NCBI RefSeq assembly: GCF_021272385.1
Contig: NZ_JAJSDZ010000005.1
Location: 186,001-250,000, forward strand
Source: Vibrio salinus
GTDB taxonomy: Bacteria > Pseudomonadota > Gammaproteobacteria > Enterobacterales > Vibrionaceae
DNA: 64,000 nucleotides
Direction: 5' to 3'
Both the position numbers and the translations under genes were made by a program. Of this stretch, positions 20,081 to 28,825 are shown in pieces. Every line of letters starts with the position of its first letter. Position 1 is the first letter of the stretch. The notes beneath the pieces were generated by a model that saw only the letters and a program-made list of their open reading frames with translations, searched no databases and was not told where the DNA came from.

Positions 20081-20109
20081 CCGGGCTCTACTTTTCATCA
20101 CTTAAAATA

Positions 20110-21006
20110 TCAAAAGCGATAGTTCACATCAGCATGACAATGCTCAGAGACATAATGTTCAAATTTTACATTTTCATTCGATGCATCGTACACGACTGCA
20201 GCCGATTTTTTAGCAATATGTGCACATTTTATCGCAGTATCGATTAATGAAGTAACGGCTTCATTATCTGGTTTAAACAAATGAGCAAGCTGTTCATTGA
20301 AACGGTCAACGCCCAATGTAAATTGCGTAAGATGGTCAACATTAATAACCACACCATCAAAATACTGAAGAAGTTTTTCAGAAAGCAAAGCAGATGATGG
20401 GACATCACAGGAATAAAAGACCTTTAACCCATTTAACCCTCTGGGCAAGCCATTCTCGGCAAGACGATCAATAATAGTTGCAGCATCGCTCAACGCCCTG
20501 ACAAACGGAACAACAATTTCGACGTCAATCCCCTGCTGACGCAGAGATTTGATTACTTCACATTCAAGGGCGAAAGCAAGGGTGTATTTTTCAGAAGCGA
20601 AACGGGAAACGCCACGAACTCCCATGAACGGGTTAACCTCATGTTCTTCTTCATGAGGACCACCAATTAAAGCACCGTATTCATAGCTATCTGCATCGCT
20701 CAGACAAATTTTCACAGATTCATAAGACTGGGATTTAAATTCCTCTGTGATACTGGCAACTAAAACAGCAACAAAATGCTCAGACGTAGACTCAGAACCA
20801 ACAATGTCATTCAATGCCTGTTGATCCTTCTCACTTAAACATCCTTCTTGTTCTTTTGCCAGAGAAGGATGATAAAAAACTTTTTCCGCCACCAGTTCTG
20901 ACATAGAAATATACATGTGACTGGCACTTGTATCTTTGATTTCAGATGGATAGACATTTCCGTTGCTCACTCTTTTGTTAGCAACCTGAGGATGCTCTAA
21001 GCTCAT
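20110..21006 (-). CDS. Stand-alone PEP-synthase C-terminal (PEP-binding barrel) domain protein, probably inactive
   Basis: The 298-residue protein aligns by eye with the C-terminal TIM-barrel domain of phosphoenolpyruvate synthase (PpsA): NPFMGVRGVSRF, the acid-rich segment before it, ALECEVIKSLR, PFVRALSDAATII, and HLTQFTLGVDR are all recognisable. The ATP-grasp domain and the phospho-His swivelling domain are absent. Catalytic features are also lost: the PpsA RLSDF motif reads CLSDA here, the GLARLEF-type substrate arginine segment is not seen, and the region after TLGVDR lacks the GICGQ motif with its catalytic Cys (AVVYDASNE instead). It probably binds a ligand or partner rather than making PEP. 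The start is well supported by GGAGCGGTA-ATG. Confidence 0.8.
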   Translation of the reverse strand: MSLEHPQVANKRVSNGNVYPSEIKDTSASHMYISMSELVAEKVFYHPSLAKEQEGCLSEKDQQALNDIVGSESTSEHFVAVLVASITEEFKSQSYESVKICLSDADSYEYGALIGGPHEEEHEVNPFMGVRGVSRFASEKYTLAFALECEVIKSLRQQGIDVEIVVPFVRALSDAATIIDRLAENGLPRGLNGLKVFYSCDVPSSALLSEKLLQYFDGVVINVDHLTQFTLGVDRFNEQLAHLFKPDNEAVTSLIDTAIKCAHIAKKSAAVVYDASNENVKFEHYVSEHCHADVNYRF

Positions 21007-21240
21007 TACCGCTCCAATTCATTATTATCATCATCTATCACTGAAAAATACCGACAGACGCTAATAAATACAAGGGGAATCAATACAAATCTCCGAATTT
21101 AAGATTAAAAATCGGTACATCGGTATCAGATTTCACTGGTAAACCTATCTTTGGGTTTATTAGCCATACGATATGAGCTATCTTACTGAGCATATTAACA
21201 TTCACACCAATCCATCAGGATTACGTACCAGGAGAAAATA

Positions 21241-21723
21241 ATGCCTTCTTTCGATATTATTTCAGAAATTGATACCGTAGAGCTACGCAATGCCGTCGAT
21301 AACTCAAACAGAGAGCTGGCAACACGTTTTGATTTTCGTAATGTTGATGCCAGTTTTGAACTAAAAGATGAAGTCGTCAAAATGAAAGCTGAAGGCGATT
21401 TTCAGCTTACTCAGATGATGGATATACTTCGTGGCAATATGGCAAAAAGAAACATTGATGCACGTTCCGCTGATCCACAAAAAGCTGAGCAGTCAGGGAA
21501 AAGCTGGATGAAGGACATCCGTTTTCAACAAGGCATAGAACAACCGGTTGCAAAAAAAATAATCAAATTAATTAAAGATAAAAAACTAAAAGTTCAGGCC
21601 TCCATTCAGGGAGATAAAGTGAGGGTCACAGGGAAAAAACGGGATGATTTGCAAAACGTTATTGCTCTGATTAAAGAAAGTGACTTTGACCAACCTTTCC
21701 AGTTTAATAATTTTCGTGATTAA
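21241..21723 (+). CDS. yajQ: YajQ family nucleotide-binding protein
   Basis: Cytoplasmic 160-residue protein with two ferredoxin-like folds; YajQ proteins bind nucleotides, and some (Xanthomonas) bind cyclic di-GMP and act with transcription factors. The whole length matches the family: [20 protein letters not shown] at the N-terminus, [11 protein letters not shown], and the C-terminal [20 protein letters not shown]. The ATG has CAGGAG nearby upstream. It stands alone, with a strong terminator 12 bases downstream. Confidence 0.96.
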   Translation: MPSFDIISEIDTVELRNAVDNSNRELATRFDFRNVDASFELKDEVVKMKAEGDFQLTQMMDILRGNMAKRNIDARSADPQKAEQSGKSWMKDIRFQQGIEQPVAKKIIKLIKDKKLKVQASIQGDKVRVTGKKRDDLQNVIALIKESDFDQPFQFNNFRD

Positions 21724-21735
21724 ATTTCGAAACTT

Positions 21736-21772
21736 AAACGCCATTAAGTTACGTCGTAACTTAATGGCGTTT
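21736..21772. terminator. Bidirectional hairpin terminator after yajQ
   Basis: A perfect 17-bp inverted repeat (AAACGCCATTAAGTTAC at 21736-21752 and its complement at 21756-21772) with a three-base loop, ending in TTT on the plus strand and AAA on the other side. It sits between yajQ and the convergent siroheme-synthase-like gene and can serve both. Confidence 0.8.
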
Positions 21773-21807
21773 GTATTACATCTTGATTTGTGATTTCCGG
21801 TTAAACC

Positions 21808-22758
21808 CTACTTTTCTATTCGTCCATTAAGAAACAGAGGGGCAATTCCATCGCTGCATTGCTGATGAAGATAACGAAGCGTGGGATGAATTAATACAAT
21901 AATCCTGGCTTTTTTCTGTCGGTACTGATTAAGTAGCTCCAGAAGCTCTTTCCTGTTTTTATACTGTTCCCGCTCAGCGTCCCTACGACATAATTCCAGG
22001 TAGGTCTGACAGTCATGATTACCATAAAAAACGACTTCAGCCTGCTGCATATATCTTAATGCTTTGATCGGTAAAAGCTCAACATCTCTTTCAATAACAA
22101 CCCAATGTTCATCGTCTGCTTCAAAAACCTGATGACGGCTCATTTCCTGATAATAATTATCCAGATCCTGATACTCAGTAGATTCTTTGACTCGGGCATC
22201 AGCAAAAAACATTTCCCAAAATTTTCTTCTTAAATCCACTTCTGGTAATTTTTGTTTGATATCATCACGTTTTGATGCACCAAAATCAGCAAGAAGCCCC
22301 ACATTCTGAGGCAAAACCGTTTCAATCATTTCTCTCAGGTTCCTAATCAGAACCGGTGAGGAACCCCCACTGGAAATCGCAACCTGAATCCTTCCACGGG
22401 TTATCATGGACGGGGTAATAAAATCGCAATAGGGCTGATCGTCAACAACATTAACTAACAGATTTCTTTTTCTGGCATCTTCATAAACCCTGTGGTTCAG
22501 TTCCCTGTTATCCGTTGTCGCCCACACCTGCCTGAATGGTTGTAAAGTCAGTTTGTCTTCGTCATACGGCTCGTTTAGCCATTTGCATTTTTTGCTACTG
22601 ACTAAAGTCTTTAAAAAAGAAGACAATTCAGGAGATACAATCATCACGTCAGCCTGAGCTTTAATCAAAGCTTCAACTTTTCGACTTGCAACTTCACCGC
22701 CACCAATAACCAATACCGGTTTGTCCACAAGATCCATAAATAGTGGAAAATATCGCAT
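21808..22758 (-). CDS. Siroheme synthase N-domain protein (precorrin-2 dehydrogenase-like) with vestigial methyltransferase region
   Basis: The first ~200 of 316 residues match the NAD-dependent precorrin-2 dehydrogenase/ferrochelatase part of CysG: MRYFPLFMDLVDKPVLVIGG (Rossmann GGGEVASRK), NVVDDQPYCDFITP, and the active-site region AISSGGSSPVLIRNLRE. The last ~100 residues look like the beginning of the uroporphyrinogen-III methyltransferase domain (LPIKALRYMQQAEVVFYG ... LELCRRDAER aligns with LLTLKGLQQIQQADIVVY ... LVRRDADR of CysG), but the SAM-binding GAGPG loop is gone and the domain stops after about 100 residues. It is either a dedicated dehydrogenase/chelatase or a diverged relative with another role. 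Confidence 0.8.
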   Translation of the reverse strand: MRYFPLFMDLVDKPVLVIGGGEVASRKVEALIKAQADVMIVSPELSSFLKTLVSSKKCKWLNEPYDEDKLTLQPFRQVWATTDNRELNHRVYEDARKRNLLVNVVDDQPYCDFITPSMITRGRIQVAISSGGSSPVLIRNLREMIETVLPQNVGLLADFGASKRDDIKQKLPEVDLRRKFWEMFFADARVKESTEYQDLDNYYQEMSRHQVFEADDEHWVVIERDVELLPIKALRYMQQAEVVFYGNHDCQTYLELCRRDAEREQYKNRKELLELLNQYRQKKARIIVLIHPTLRYLHQQCSDGIAPLFLNGRIEK

Positions 22759-22948
22759 TTATCCTAAAAATCTCCTTAATTTTGGTCAAAATGACACTAC
22801 CTAAAAATGTGCATGCTACGCTCTAAAATACCATTCGGTAAAAATGATCGTTTGAATTTAATGTTCTTTTAAAATTTAATTCCATTTTAATATTCAATAA
22901 AGGCATTTAATACCAAAAAGCTATTCCATACAAAACAGGACATTCTGT

Positions 22949-22986
22949 TGCACCACAATGGAGCTCACTTGCACCATTTACATTTG
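22949..22986 (+). promoter_or_regulatory. NtrC-type enhancer sites upstream of aapJ
   Basis: TGCACCACAATGGAGCT (22949-22965) agrees at 15 of 17 positions with the NtrC dyad TGCACCA-WWW-TGGTGCA. A second copy begins at 22970 (TGCACCATTT) and keeps one good half. They lie about 165 and 145 bases before the predicted start of transcription, the usual enhancer distance. The remainder of 22759-23210 holds no gene that I can see. Confidence 0.7.
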
Positions 22987-23099
22987 AATAACAATTCGCC
23001 ATTCTAAATTACATAGGTCGGGTTTCTATTATAAGTCTTAAGACCACATATTTGAGAAAAATTTAAACCTAACTTATGAAAAAATCTGCACTATTAAGA

Positions 23100-23115
23100 G
23101 GCACGTAAAATGCTT
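23100..23115 (+). promoter_or_regulatory. Sigma-54 (RpoN) promoter of the aap operon
   Basis: GGCACGTAAAATGCTT has the -24 GG and -12 GC of sigma-54 promoters at the required spacing (consensus TGGCAC-N5-TTGC). Transcription would begin near 23125, giving an 85-base leader to aapJ. NtrC-type sites upstream support the assignment. Confidence 0.7.
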
Positions 23116-23210
23116 CATAACGCAGTAAAAATAAATAATAAACACAACAGACTATTATATTGATAACAGGGTTTACCTGTTTATATATGGATCATACAGG
23201 AAGGACACAA

Positions 23211-24242
23211 ATGGCAAATAAACTTAAACTTCTTGCTTCAACGGTAGCCGTTTCTGCCGCACTGGCAGCCTCTGCATCGGCATCTGCTGCTGAAAGCACA
23301 TTAGACAAAGTACTTTCTCAAGGCTATTTATCTTGTGGCGTAAGTACTGGTCTGCCAGGCTTCTCAAACCCAAATGAAAAAGGTGAATGGGAAGGCATCG
23401 ACGTTGAATACTGCCAGGCTTTGGCAGCTGCAGTTTTAGGAGATAAAACAAAAGTTAAATACGTGCCATTAACAGCAAAAGAACGATTTACTGCCCTTCA
23501 GTCTGGTGAAATTGACGTTCTTTCCCGTAATACAACCTGGACACTTCAACGAGATACCACTCTTGGTCTGAACTTTGTCGGTGTTGATTATTATGACGGC
23601 CAGGGTTTCATGGTGAAAAAAGATCTTGGCGTTAAAAGTGCAAAAGAACTTGATGGAGCTTCAGTTTGTGTTCAATCAGGTACAACTACCGAACTTAACC
23701 TTGCAGATTATTTCCGTAAAAGCGGTATGAGTTACAAACCAGTGGTATTTGATACCGGTGCTCAGACAGCCAAAGGCTTTGATGCAGGCCGTTGTGACGT
23801 TCTGACAACTGACCAATCTGGTTTATACGCACTTCGTTTGAACCTGGCAGATCCAAGCTCAGCAGTCGTACTACCAGAAATCATTTCTAAAGAGCCCCTT
23901 GGCCCGGTAGTTCGTCAGGACGATGACAAATGGTTTAACGTTGCCAAATGGACACTTTTTGCGATGATCAATGCAGAAGAATATGGCATCACTTCAAAGA
24001 ATGTCGACCAAATGCTGAAATCAACTGATCCAAATATTAAACGCATTCTGGGACAAGACGGACCTAAAGGTAAAGGACTTGGCATCCGTGATGACTGGGG
24101 TTACCAAATTGTCAAACAGGTTGGTAACTATGGCGAAGTCTTCGAAAGAACTGTAGGTAAGGGTTCTCCACTTCAAATCTCTCGTGGTGTCAACGCACTT
24201 TGGAACGCAGGCGGCTTTATGTATGCGCCTCCACTTCGTTAA
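23211..24242 (+). CDS. aapJ: General L-amino acid ABC importer, periplasmic binding protein AapJ
   Basis: Captures amino acids in the periplasm for the AapQMP importer. The annotated start is the ATG at 23211 with AAGGA upstream; the frame is open to 23160 but only this start gives the signal peptide (KLLASTVAVSAALAASASASA, cut near residue 24). The 343-residue protein shows the family features LDKVLSQGYLSCGVSTGLPG, the family-3 binding-protein core (NTTWTLQRDTTLGLNFVG) and a C-terminal FERTVGKGSPLQI. It is the first gene of a four-gene operon, with NtrC and sigma-54 sites before it and a hairpin after it that could limit transcription of the membrane genes. Confidence 0.95.
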   Translation: MANKLKLLASTVAVSAALAASASASAAESTLDKVLSQGYLSCGVSTGLPGFSNPNEKGEWEGIDVEYCQALAAAVLGDKTKVKYVPLTAKERFTALQSGEIDVLSRNTTWTLQRDTTLGLNFVGVDYYDGQGFMVKKDLGVKSAKELDGASVCVQSGTTTELNLADYFRKSGMSYKPVVFDTGAQTAKGFDAGRCDVLTTDQSGLYALRLNLADPSSAVVLPEIISKEPLGPVVRQDDDKWFNVAKWTLFAMINAEEYGITSKNVDQMLKSTDPNIKRILGQDGPKGKGLGIRDDWGYQIVKQVGNYGEVFERTVGKGSPLQISRGVNALWNAGGFMYAPPLR

Positions 24243-24263
24243 TTGCCTTTCTAAGCTAAAAAC

Positions 24264-24286
24264 TGGGCGGAACCTTTCTCCGCCCA
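24264..24286 (+). terminator. Intra-operon hairpin between aapJ and aapQ
   Basis: TGGGCGGA (24264-24271) pairs with TCCGCCCA (24279-24286) around a seven-base loop, followed only by TTTA. Such hairpins after binding-protein genes commonly stabilise the upstream message or terminate part of the transcripts, which would give more AapJ than membrane components. Confidence 0.65.
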
Positions 24287-24320
24287 TTTATCGAAAACAT
24301 GGATTTGAGGTTATAGCTGT

Positions 24321-25526
24321 ATGAAACCTGAGAATAGTCATGTCTCTGAGATGGAAACCAGCCCGTCCAGAAGTACAAACTTATTATACAATCCCACTTT
24401 TCGATCAGTTGCCTTCCAGGTCATTACTGTTGTTGCACTTGCTCTGTTTATCTATACGTTAGTGAATAATGCACTATCAAACCTGGAAGCACGTGGTATC
24501 GCAACAGGCTTTGGCTTTTTGGATCAACCTGCCGGATTTGGTATAGGTTTATCACTGATCGATTATAATGAAACGGACACATATGCCCGGACCTTTGTTG
24601 TAGGGCTTCTTAACACTGCTCTGGTATCCGCTCTGGGTATCTTCTTTGCCACAATTATTGGCTTTTTAGTCGGTATCGCCCGGTTATCATCAAACTGGCT
24701 GGTCAGCCGAATGGCTGCCGTTTATATTGAGATTTTCCGTAATATTCCTCTCCTGCTTCAAATTCTCTTTTGGTACTTTGCTGTACTTCAGGCTCTACCC
24801 TCTCCCAGACAAAGCTACGAACTGGGCAATGCCTTGTTCCTGAATGTCAGAGGGCTATATATGCCGGCTCCGGTGTTCGAATCAGGAAGTGGTTTTGTAC
24901 TGGCAGCTCTGATTGTTGGAATTATTGCCACCTTATTTATTAAAGTATGGGCAAACAAACGTCAGATACAGACAGGTCAGCAGACACCAATGATACGGAT
25001 AGCTCTTGGCCTGATTATCGGTTTACCTCTGATTGTATATTTCATTTCAGGAATGCCAATATCCACAGAATATCCTCACCTGAAAGGATTTAACTTTAAA
25101 GGCGGTATTGCCATCATTCCTGAGCTGGCGGCACTGCTAGTGGCACTAAGTGTATATACGGCTGCATTTATTGCAGAAATCGTTCGTTCCGGCATCAATG
25201 CCGTAAATTACGGGCAAACCGAAGCGGCAATGTCTCTGGGTGTATCGCGCTCTAAGACATTGAAACTGGTCATCATTCCTCAGGCGATGAGGATCATCAT
25301 CCCTCCACTGACAAGTGAATATCTAAATCTGACAAAAAACTCGTCATTGGCAATGGCTATCGGTTATCCGGATCTGGTATCGGTATTTGCAGGCACAACC
25401 CTCAACCAAACCGGACAGGCAATCGAAATCATCGCAATGACAATGGGTGTTTACCTGACTTTGAGTATATTAACCTCCGTGTTAATGAATATATACAATA
25501 AAAAAGTTGCACTGGTGGAAAGATAA
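24321..25526 (+). CDS. aapQ: General L-amino acid ABC importer, permease AapQ
   Basis: Inner membrane permease of 401 residues, the family's usual length for AapQ, which carries a long insert compared with HisM-type permeases. Membrane segments are evident (VALALFIYTLV; ALGIFFATIIGFLVGI; AALIVGIIATLFI). The EAA loop that docks the ATPase is seen as GQTEAAMSLGVSRSKTLKLVIIPQ near residue 300. It is the second gene of the operon and its stop is one base before the aapM ATG. Confidence 0.94.
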   Translation: MKPENSHVSEMETSPSRSTNLLYNPTFRSVAFQVITVVALALFIYTLVNNALSNLEARGIATGFGFLDQPAGFGIGLSLIDYNETDTYARTFVVGLLNTALVSALGIFFATIIGFLVGIARLSSNWLVSRMAAVYIEIFRNIPLLLQILFWYFAVLQALPSPRQSYELGNALFLNVRGLYMPAPVFESGSGFVLAALIVGIIATLFIKVWANKRQIQTGQQTPMIRIALGLIIGLPLIVYFISGMPISTEYPHLKGFNFKGGIAIIPELAALLVALSVYTAAFIAEIVRSGINAVNYGQTEAAMSLGVSRSKTLKLVIIPQAMRIIIPPLTSEYLNLTKNSSLAMAIGYPDLVSVFAGTTLNQTGQAIEIIAMTMGVYLTLSILTSVLMNIYNKKVALVER

Positions 25527-25527
25527 A

Positions 25528-26625
25528 ATGAAAAAACACGAATTTCTTCCTGATCTCCCACCACCGGCAAACACTCGCGGTATGATGGGATGGATGCTTA
25601 AAAACCTGTTCAACAGTCCATTGAACACAATTCTGACTTTCGTTATTGCATTCTTCGCATGTAAAGGAATTATCTCTGTATTCGACTGGGCAATTCTGGA
25701 TGCTAACTGGATAGGAACTACCCGTGACGCATGTACGAAAAGTGGTGCGTGCTGGGTATTTATAAGTGTTCGTTTTGAACAGTTTATGTTTGGTTTCTAC
25801 CCTGAAGCGGAATTATGGCGACCAAAACTCTTTTTTGCCACCCTGGCTATCCTGACAGCATTACTTGCTTATCATAAGACGCCTAAGCGTACCTGGATCT
25901 TTTTGTTTACCGTAACAATTTATCCATTTCTGATGGCAGAATTGCTTGAAGGAACTCTGTTTGGTTTGCCGGTTGTAGAACCACATAAATGGGGCGGCTT
26001 ACTGATTACATTAATCATTGCTCTTGTTGGTATCGTGGTATCTCTTCCCATCGGTATTTTGCTGGCTCTTGGCCGCCGATCGGATATGCCCGTAATCCGT
26101 AGCCTGAGTACTGTATATATTGAAGTGTGGCGTGGTGTGCCGTTGATTACCGTTTTGTTTATGGCATCGGTCATGCTTCCACTCTTTCTCTCACATGGTG
26201 CAGAGGCAAATAAATTAGTCCGGGCGCTAATTGGTGTCGTTATGTTTAGCGCTGCCTACATGGCCGAAGTTATCCGGGGAGGATTACAGGCTATACCTAA
26301 AGGCCAGTATGAAGCCGCCGATGCTCTTGGACTGAATTATACGAAAAAAATTGTGCTAATTATCCTGCCTCAGGCACTGAAAATTACCATTCCTTCAATA
26401 GTGAACACCTTTCTTGGTTTATTTAAAGATACAAGTCTGGTTCTTATTATCGGTATGTTTGATGTTTTGGGGATTGGGCAGGCAGCAAATACCGATCCAT
26501 CATGGCTTGGTTTTGCAACAGAAAGTTATGTATTTGTCGCGTTAGTGTTCTGGATATTTTGTTTCGGCATTTCGAGATACTCGATATGGCTAGAAAATAA
26601 ATTAAATACCGGCCACAAACGATAA
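25528..26625 (+). CDS. aapM: General L-amino acid ABC importer, permease AapM
   Basis: Second permease of the importer, 365 residues from the ATG at 25528 (the frame is open slightly earlier, from 25507, which would overlap aapQ). Hydrophobic segments and the EAA loop GQYEAADALGLNYTKKIVLI are clear, as is the C-terminal VNTFLGLFKDTSLVLIIGMF typical of HisMQ-type permeases. AapQ and AapM form the heterodimeric channel energised by AapP. Confidence 0.94.
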   Translation: MKKHEFLPDLPPPANTRGMMGWMLKNLFNSPLNTILTFVIAFFACKGIISVFDWAILDANWIGTTRDACTKSGACWVFISVRFEQFMFGFYPEAELWRPKLFFATLAILTALLAYHKTPKRTWIFLFTVTIYPFLMAELLEGTLFGLPVVEPHKWGGLLITLIIALVGIVVSLPIGILLALGRRSDMPVIRSLSTVYIEVWRGVPLITVLFMASVMLPLFLSHGAEANKLVRALIGVVMFSAAYMAEVIRGGLQAIPKGQYEAADALGLNYTKKIVLIILPQALKITIPSIVNTFLGLFKDTSLVLIIGMFDVLGIGQAANTDPSWLGFATESYVFVALVFWIFCFGISRYSIWLENKLNTGHKR

Positions 26626-26647
26626 GCAAAAATGAAAGGGACGTATT

Positions 26648-27409
26648 ATGACGCTACAAACTCAAAAAAATGACGATCTAATGATTCGTATTAAACATAT
26701 GAACAAATGGTATGGAGAATTCCACGTACTGAAAGACATTAACCTCAGCGTAACCAAAGGAGAGAAGATCGTTATTTGTGGTCCTTCCGGGTCAGGTAAA
26801 TCAACCATGATACGCTGTATTAATCGCCTGGAAGAACACCAGAAAGGCAAAATCATTGTTAGCGGAACTGAATTAACTGAAGATCTGAAAGATATTGAAA
26901 CCGTCCGCCGTGAGGTTGGTATGTGCTTTCAGCACTTTAACCTGTTCCCTCACCTGACAGTTTTAGAAAACTGTACGCTGGCTCCAATCTGGGTAAAAAA
27001 AATGCCTAAAGCAGAGGCGGAAGCCATCGCAATGAAATATCTGGAACGTGTAAAAATTCCAAATCAGGCTCTGAAGTATCCAGGCCAGTTGTCTGGTGGT
27101 CAGCAACAACGTGTTGCCATTGCCCGTTCATTATGTATGAACCCGCAAGTTATGCTGTTTGATGAACCAACGTCTGCACTCGACCCGGAAATGGTTCGGG
27201 AAGTTCTGGACGTAATGGTAGAATTGGCGGAAGAAGGCATGACAATGTTATGCGTAACACATGAAATGGGATTTGCGAAAGAAGTTGCGGACAGAGTTAT
27301 CTTCATGGACGCAGGTGAGATTATCGAAGAGAACAATCCAAAAGACTTCTTCGAAAATCCACAGTCGGACCGTACGAAAAACTTCCTATCTCAGATTCTT
27401 TCTCATTAA
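26648..27409 (+). CDS. aapP: General L-amino acid ABC importer, ATP-binding protein AapP
   Basis: Cytoplasmic ATPase of 253 residues. Walker A is GPSGSGKST near residue 45, the signature is LSGGQQQR near 150, and Walker B is VMLFDEP, followed by [13 protein letters not shown] and the switch His in CVTHEMGFA. This is the polar amino acid (GlnQ/HisP) subfamily. It is the last gene of the aapJQMP operon, with a terminator 38 bases on. The nearest E. coli counterparts are yhdWXYZ, which are Ntr-controlled, consistent with the promoter found here. Confidence 0.96.
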   Translation: MTLQTQKNDDLMIRIKHMNKWYGEFHVLKDINLSVTKGEKIVICGPSGSGKSTMIRCINRLEEHQKGKIIVSGTELTEDLKDIETVRREVGMCFQHFNLFPHLTVLENCTLAPIWVKKMPKAEAEAIAMKYLERVKIPNQALKYPGQLSGGQQQRVAIARSLCMNPQVMLFDEPTSALDPEMVREVLDVMVELAEEGMTMLCVTHEMGFAKEVADRVIFMDAGEIIEENNPKDFFENPQSDRTKNFLSQILSH

Positions 27410-27446
27410 TTCGTTCATGAGTTAGAGTTAGCTATCAGGAGAAATA

Positions 27447-27477
27447 AGAGGCACTATTCACAGTGTCTCTTTTTTTG
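27447..27477 (+). terminator. Rho-independent terminator of the aap operon
   Basis: AGAGGCACT (27447-27455) pairs with AGTGTCTCT (27462-27470; one G-T wobble), followed by a run of T residues to 27477. Confidence 0.88.
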
Positions 27478-27646
27478 ATCACTCAATATAGAAAAATCGT
27501 GTTACAACTTAATCATTACTTGTTAACTGAAATTGAGTATCATATTAAGGAAAGAATTTAAAAAACATTTTCCGGGCTTGAATTTTTGAACTTTTGCCCT
27601 CATAAATGTCATATAAACAAAAGGTAACCACCATACGAGGAAGAGT

Positions 27647-28309
27647 ATGAACAGACCTATGTATTCTCAAGCATCAACTCAAAGCGGTGTTTTACAAACC
27701 AATAAGGTTTTACGTAACACTTACGCATTATTATCAATGACACTTTTATGGTCTGCTGTCATTGCGGGGATTTCAATGGCAATGGACTTACCACGTCCAG
27801 GACTAATCATTACACTTGTCGGATTTTATGGCTTACTGTTTCTTACTGAAAAAAATCGTAACAGCACCCTTGGCGTCGTCTTCGCCTTCCTGTTTACGGG
27901 GTTTCTTGGGTACACACTGGGCCCGATTTTAAACATGTACGTCAGTCATGGTATGGGCGATGTTGTTATCACTGCTCTTGGCGGCACAGCGCTAACCTTC
28001 ATGGCTGCCTCTGCTTATGCTCTGACAACTAAACGGGATTTGTCCTTCCTTAATGGGCTGTTATTAGCTGGCTTTGTTGTTCTACTGGTTGGTATGATTG
28101 CAAATATTTTCCTACAAATGCCAATGATTTATCTTGCAATGAGTGGGTTGTTTGTTCTGTTCTCAACCGGTGCAATCTTGTTAACTACTCAGCAAATTGT
28201 TCGTGGTGGTGAAACAAACTATATTTCAGCGACGATTACTTTGTATGTATCAATCTACAATCTGTTCATCAGCTTACTAAGTATTCTTGGTGTCATGAAC
28301 GACGATTAA
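27647..28309 (+). CDS. yccA: Bax inhibitor-1 family membrane protein YccA
   Basis: Integral membrane protein of 220 residues with about seven hydrophobic segments; in E. coli YccA is a substrate and modulator of the FtsH protease and affects SecY turnover. Family features: the start region NKVLRNTYALLSMTLLWSA, LGGTALTFMAASAYALTTKRD, and the conserved acidic C-terminus after SIYNLFISLLSILG. It is followed by its own terminator and then tusE, yccX and rlmI, the same neighbourhood as in E. coli. Confidence 0.95.
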   Translation: MNRPMYSQASTQSGVLQTNKVLRNTYALLSMTLLWSAVIAGISMAMDLPRPGLIITLVGFYGLLFLTEKNRNSTLGVVFAFLFTGFLGYTLGPILNMYVSHGMGDVVITALGGTALTFMAASAYALTTKRDLSFLNGLLLAGFVVLLVGMIANIFLQMPMIYLAMSGLFVLFSTGAILLTTQQIVRGGETNYISATITLYVSIYNLFISLLSILGVMNDD

Positions 28310-28347
28310 TTCCGTTAACAACTTTGGTTATTAACGAAATAACTATC

Positions 28348-28377
28348 AAATCCCCTCTTAAGCGAGGGGATTTTTGT
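28348..28377 (+). terminator. Rho-independent terminator of yccA
   Basis: AAATCCCCTC (28348-28357) and GAGGGGATTT (28364-28373) form a perfect 10-bp stem that runs into TTTTT. Confidence 0.88.
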
Positions 28378-28484
28378 TGGAAACACCTTATTGGCATCTC
28401 ACATCTATCAGCGTAAACTTGCGAGCAGTAACGTAAACAATCCACCTTTGTAAATAGGATTTATGAGAAGGCATTATTTCGAAT

Positions 28485-28814
28485 ATGTTAATTTATAATG
28501 ACATAAATATTGAGACTGATAATGAAGGTTATCTGGTTGATTTTTCACAATGGGATGAAGGGCTGATTCCTATTCTGGCAAAGCAGGAAGGTATTGAATT
28601 AACCGCTGACCATATAGAAATTATTATGTTCGTTCGCCGGTTTTATGAAGAATATAACACATCACCAGCCATACGAATGCTGGTTAAGGCAATGGCAAAA
28701 GAATACGGTCCCGAAAAAGGATGCAGCAAATATCTGTTTAAGTTATTTCGCGAAGGGCCGGCTAAACAAGCGACAAAACTTGCAGGGTTACCAAAACCGG
28801 CCAAATGCCTGTAA
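28485..28814 (+). CDS. tusE: Sulfurtransferase TusE (DsrC-like)
   Basis: Last carrier of the Tus sulfur relay, passing persulfide sulfur to MnmA for 2-thiouridine in tRNA wobble positions. The 109-residue length equals that of E. coli TusE. The swivelling C-terminal arm with the reactive penultimate Cys is intact (GLPKPAKCL), and the family stretch [14 protein letters not shown] is present. It ends 11 bases from the convergent acylphosphatase gene. Confidence 0.97.
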   Translation: MLIYNDINIETDNEGYLVDFSQWDEGLIPILAKQEGIELTADHIEIIMFVRRFYEEYNTSPAIRMLVKAMAKEYGPEKGCSKYLFKLFREGPAKQATKLAGLPKPAKCL

Positions 28815-28825
28815 AATTGATTATC

